Assembly: GCA_945883565.1 (NCBI GenBank)
Contig: CAMCXO010000004.1
Span: 62,001 to 126,000 of the forward strand
DNA length: 64,000 nucleotides
Direction of reading: 5' to 3'
From: Chryseobacterium gleum
GTDB taxonomy: Bacteria; Bacteroidota; Bacteroidia; Flavobacteriales; Schleiferiaceae
Made by a program: the position numbers and the translations under genes. Under the pieces are notes generated by a model. That model was given only the letters and a program-made list of their open reading frames with translations, was not told the DNA's origin and did no database searches. Of the stretch, positions 63,024-64,000 are shown in pieces; positions within the stretch are counted from its first letter, which is position 1, and each line of letters starts with the position of its first letter.

Positions 63024-63503
63024 ATGGAAGACATTATTTGGAAAAGTCAAGACGAATCGCTGACTTTTACAAAAGAGCGCATAGTGTACAATACCAAAAC
63101 AGCCTATGCAACAGTGGCCATAGAGCAGGTGAGTTGTTTAAAAATTGAGAAACAAGACAATAGCAAATTTGGCTATATAGGTTTTGGAGTTACTTTAATC
63201 GGCCTTGTTCTATTAACCTTAAATCTTTCGCCTATTATGGTGTTTTCAACCATAGGTTTGGGCGTTGTTTTGTTTTTTGCGTCTTTTTTTATGAGCAAAA
63301 CTATGATTTGCATTGGCGCTTCCGAAGGTGGTATTGTAGTACCCTTGGGCAAAGAAGACCGCACTACTCTCGAAAAAGCCTTTTCCGATTTGGAAGCTGC
63401 TCAGCGAGCAATGCGTCTCAGTCTTATTCCGAAAATCAATATTGATATTGAAGAGATTAAAAAGGTTTTGAACTCAGATATGGAAAACAATTCAGGTTAC
63501 TAA
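63024..63503 (+). CDS. Small membrane protein, hypothetical
   Basis: 160 residues from ATG 63024 ('MEDIIWKSQDESLTFTKERI'), preferred over the ATG-less extension upstream at 62946. A short beta region binds at the N-terminus, two membrane helices (about 55-75 and 78-97) follow, then 'GGIVVPLGKEDRTTLEKAFS' and a helical tail. Family not recognised; resembles membrane-anchored PH-like proteins, without certainty. Precedes the LiaF-like gene by 14 bp. Confidence 0.75.
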   Translation: MEDIIWKSQDESLTFTKERIVYNTKTAYATVAIEQVSCLKIEKQDNSKFGYIGFGVTLIGLVLLTLNLSPIMVFSTIGLGVVLFFASFFMSKTMICIGASEGGIVVPLGKEDRTTLEKAFSDLEAAQRAMRLSLIPKINIDIEEIKKVLNSDMENNSGY

Positions 63504-63517
63504 TTCGCGAAAGACGT

Positions 63518-64000
63518 ATGGACGGTTTTATTTTTTCCAGAGCTTTTTGGGGAATTGTAGTTATCTTAATTGGCTTGAGTATAGTATTAAACGCCATTTT
63601 CAAAATCAACTTACCCATCTTTAAAATTCTGATTGCCTTGTTTTTCATATATATAGGCGTAAGAATGTTAATGGGCGTTGGTGGTGTTAATCAATCGATT
63701 AAAACCAAATCGGTTTTTTCTCAACAAAAAATAGAAATAAAAAATTTAGAAAATAAATCTTTTAAAGCCGTTTTTAGTGACCAAACCCTCGACCTCAGCC
63801 ATATTAAATTATCGTCTTCAGATGCCATAGAAGTGGACGCTGTATTTTCGAGTGTAGAGCTTATTTTGCCAGCGGAAGCCAAGGTGGTTCTTATGCCTGA
63901 AAATGTGATGAGCAGTATTAAAACCATCCGCATTAACTCAAACGACTCTTCTTCTTACGAACTAAGAATAAAGGCCAAAGCCGTTTTTTCAGAAATTATA
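63518..64000 (+). CDS. LiaF-like/DUF5668-type membrane protein, cut by window end
   Basis: Open frame from ATG 63518 ('MDGFIFSRAFWGIVVILIGL') to the last base. Two N-terminal membrane helices (about 8-27 and 33-52) precede a beta-helical C-terminal domain, 'AIEVDAVFSSVELILPAEAK', typical of the LiaF/YvqF cell-envelope stress family. Function in envelope sensing is inferred. The C-terminus lies outside. Confidence 0.8.
   Translation, partial: MDGFIFSRAFWGIVVILIGLSIVLNAIFKINLPIFKILIALFFIYIGVRMLMGVGGVNQSIKTKSVFSQQKIEIKNLENKSFKAVFSDQTLDLSHIKLSSSDAIEVDAVFSSVELILPAEAKVVLMPENVMSSIKTIRINSNDSSSYELRIKAKAVFSEII

Overview
The window is chromosomal DNA from a member of the Bacteroidota, most likely a Flavobacteriales-like lineage. 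The evidence is a type IX secretion C-terminal (CHU_C) adhesin, a SusC/SusD pair, a carboxypeptidase-regulatory-domain TonB receptor with a DUF4249 lipoprotein, a DUF1684 protein, a PD40-OmpA protein, ClpS without ClpA beside it, and TAnnTTTG-type promoter boxes. I cannot name a genus from the sequence alone.

Layout. (1) 1-5.3 kb: core genes (CHU_C adhesin end, thiL, FMN reductase, corA). (2) 5.3-26.9 kb: a defence and accessory island. It begins with wreckage (a TOTE-type primase fragment, a UvrD helicase tail, a triple-hairpin repeat, a broken IS1182-like transposase) and a ParE toxin-antitoxin pair. Then come an orphan type I restriction subunit hsdR, a probable toxin-antitoxin-SecB-like chaperone module lodged between two copies of the hsdR 5' end, a DprA-like protein with a RecQ-phosphoribosyltransferase fusion, a GxxExxY protein, two small cassette-like genes, a complete type I Wadjet operon (jetABCD), the 3' end of a group II intron, and a two-gene lipoprotein/membrane-protein unit. 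(3) 27.4-28.7 kb: a phase-locked 21-bp minisatellite whose first half is organised as 105-bp (5 x 21) higher-order units. (4) 28.9-64 kb: ordinary genome: susCD, queE, an OmpA/PD40 protein, a PagL-like deacylase, DUF1684, a gamma carbonic anhydrase, an M3 peptidase, a TonB receptor with DUF4249, an HtrA protease, an SOS mutasome-like cluster (dinB, dnaE-type polymerase, SRAP protein, LexA-like repressor), an SPFH protein, a methyltransferase, hutU, an OmpH protein, clpS, a 1462-residue unknown, prmA, tpiA, and two membrane proteins at the right edge.

The least expected structure is hidden in the non-coding parts of the island. Three elements of exactly 120 bp (7339-7458, 16376-16495, 25226-25345) share outer sequences and fold as imperfect palindromes, and each ends in a different 7-mer of the form GTTnnnn. 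For two gene units that 7-mer is the perfect reverse complement of a 7-mer at the other end of the same unit (GTTAGCG/CGCTAAC around 16489-17217; GTTATGG/CCATAAC around 25339-26598). This is the arrangement expected of integron gene cassettes with attC sites. Two further attC-like intervals lie between the jet operon, the small TonB-like gene and the next gene. A decayed tyrosine recombinase C-terminus (26636-26834) sits at the head of the array, on the same strand as the cassettes. I infer a degenerate reverse-orientation integron or analogous cassette system that feeds a defence island; this needs computation to confirm.
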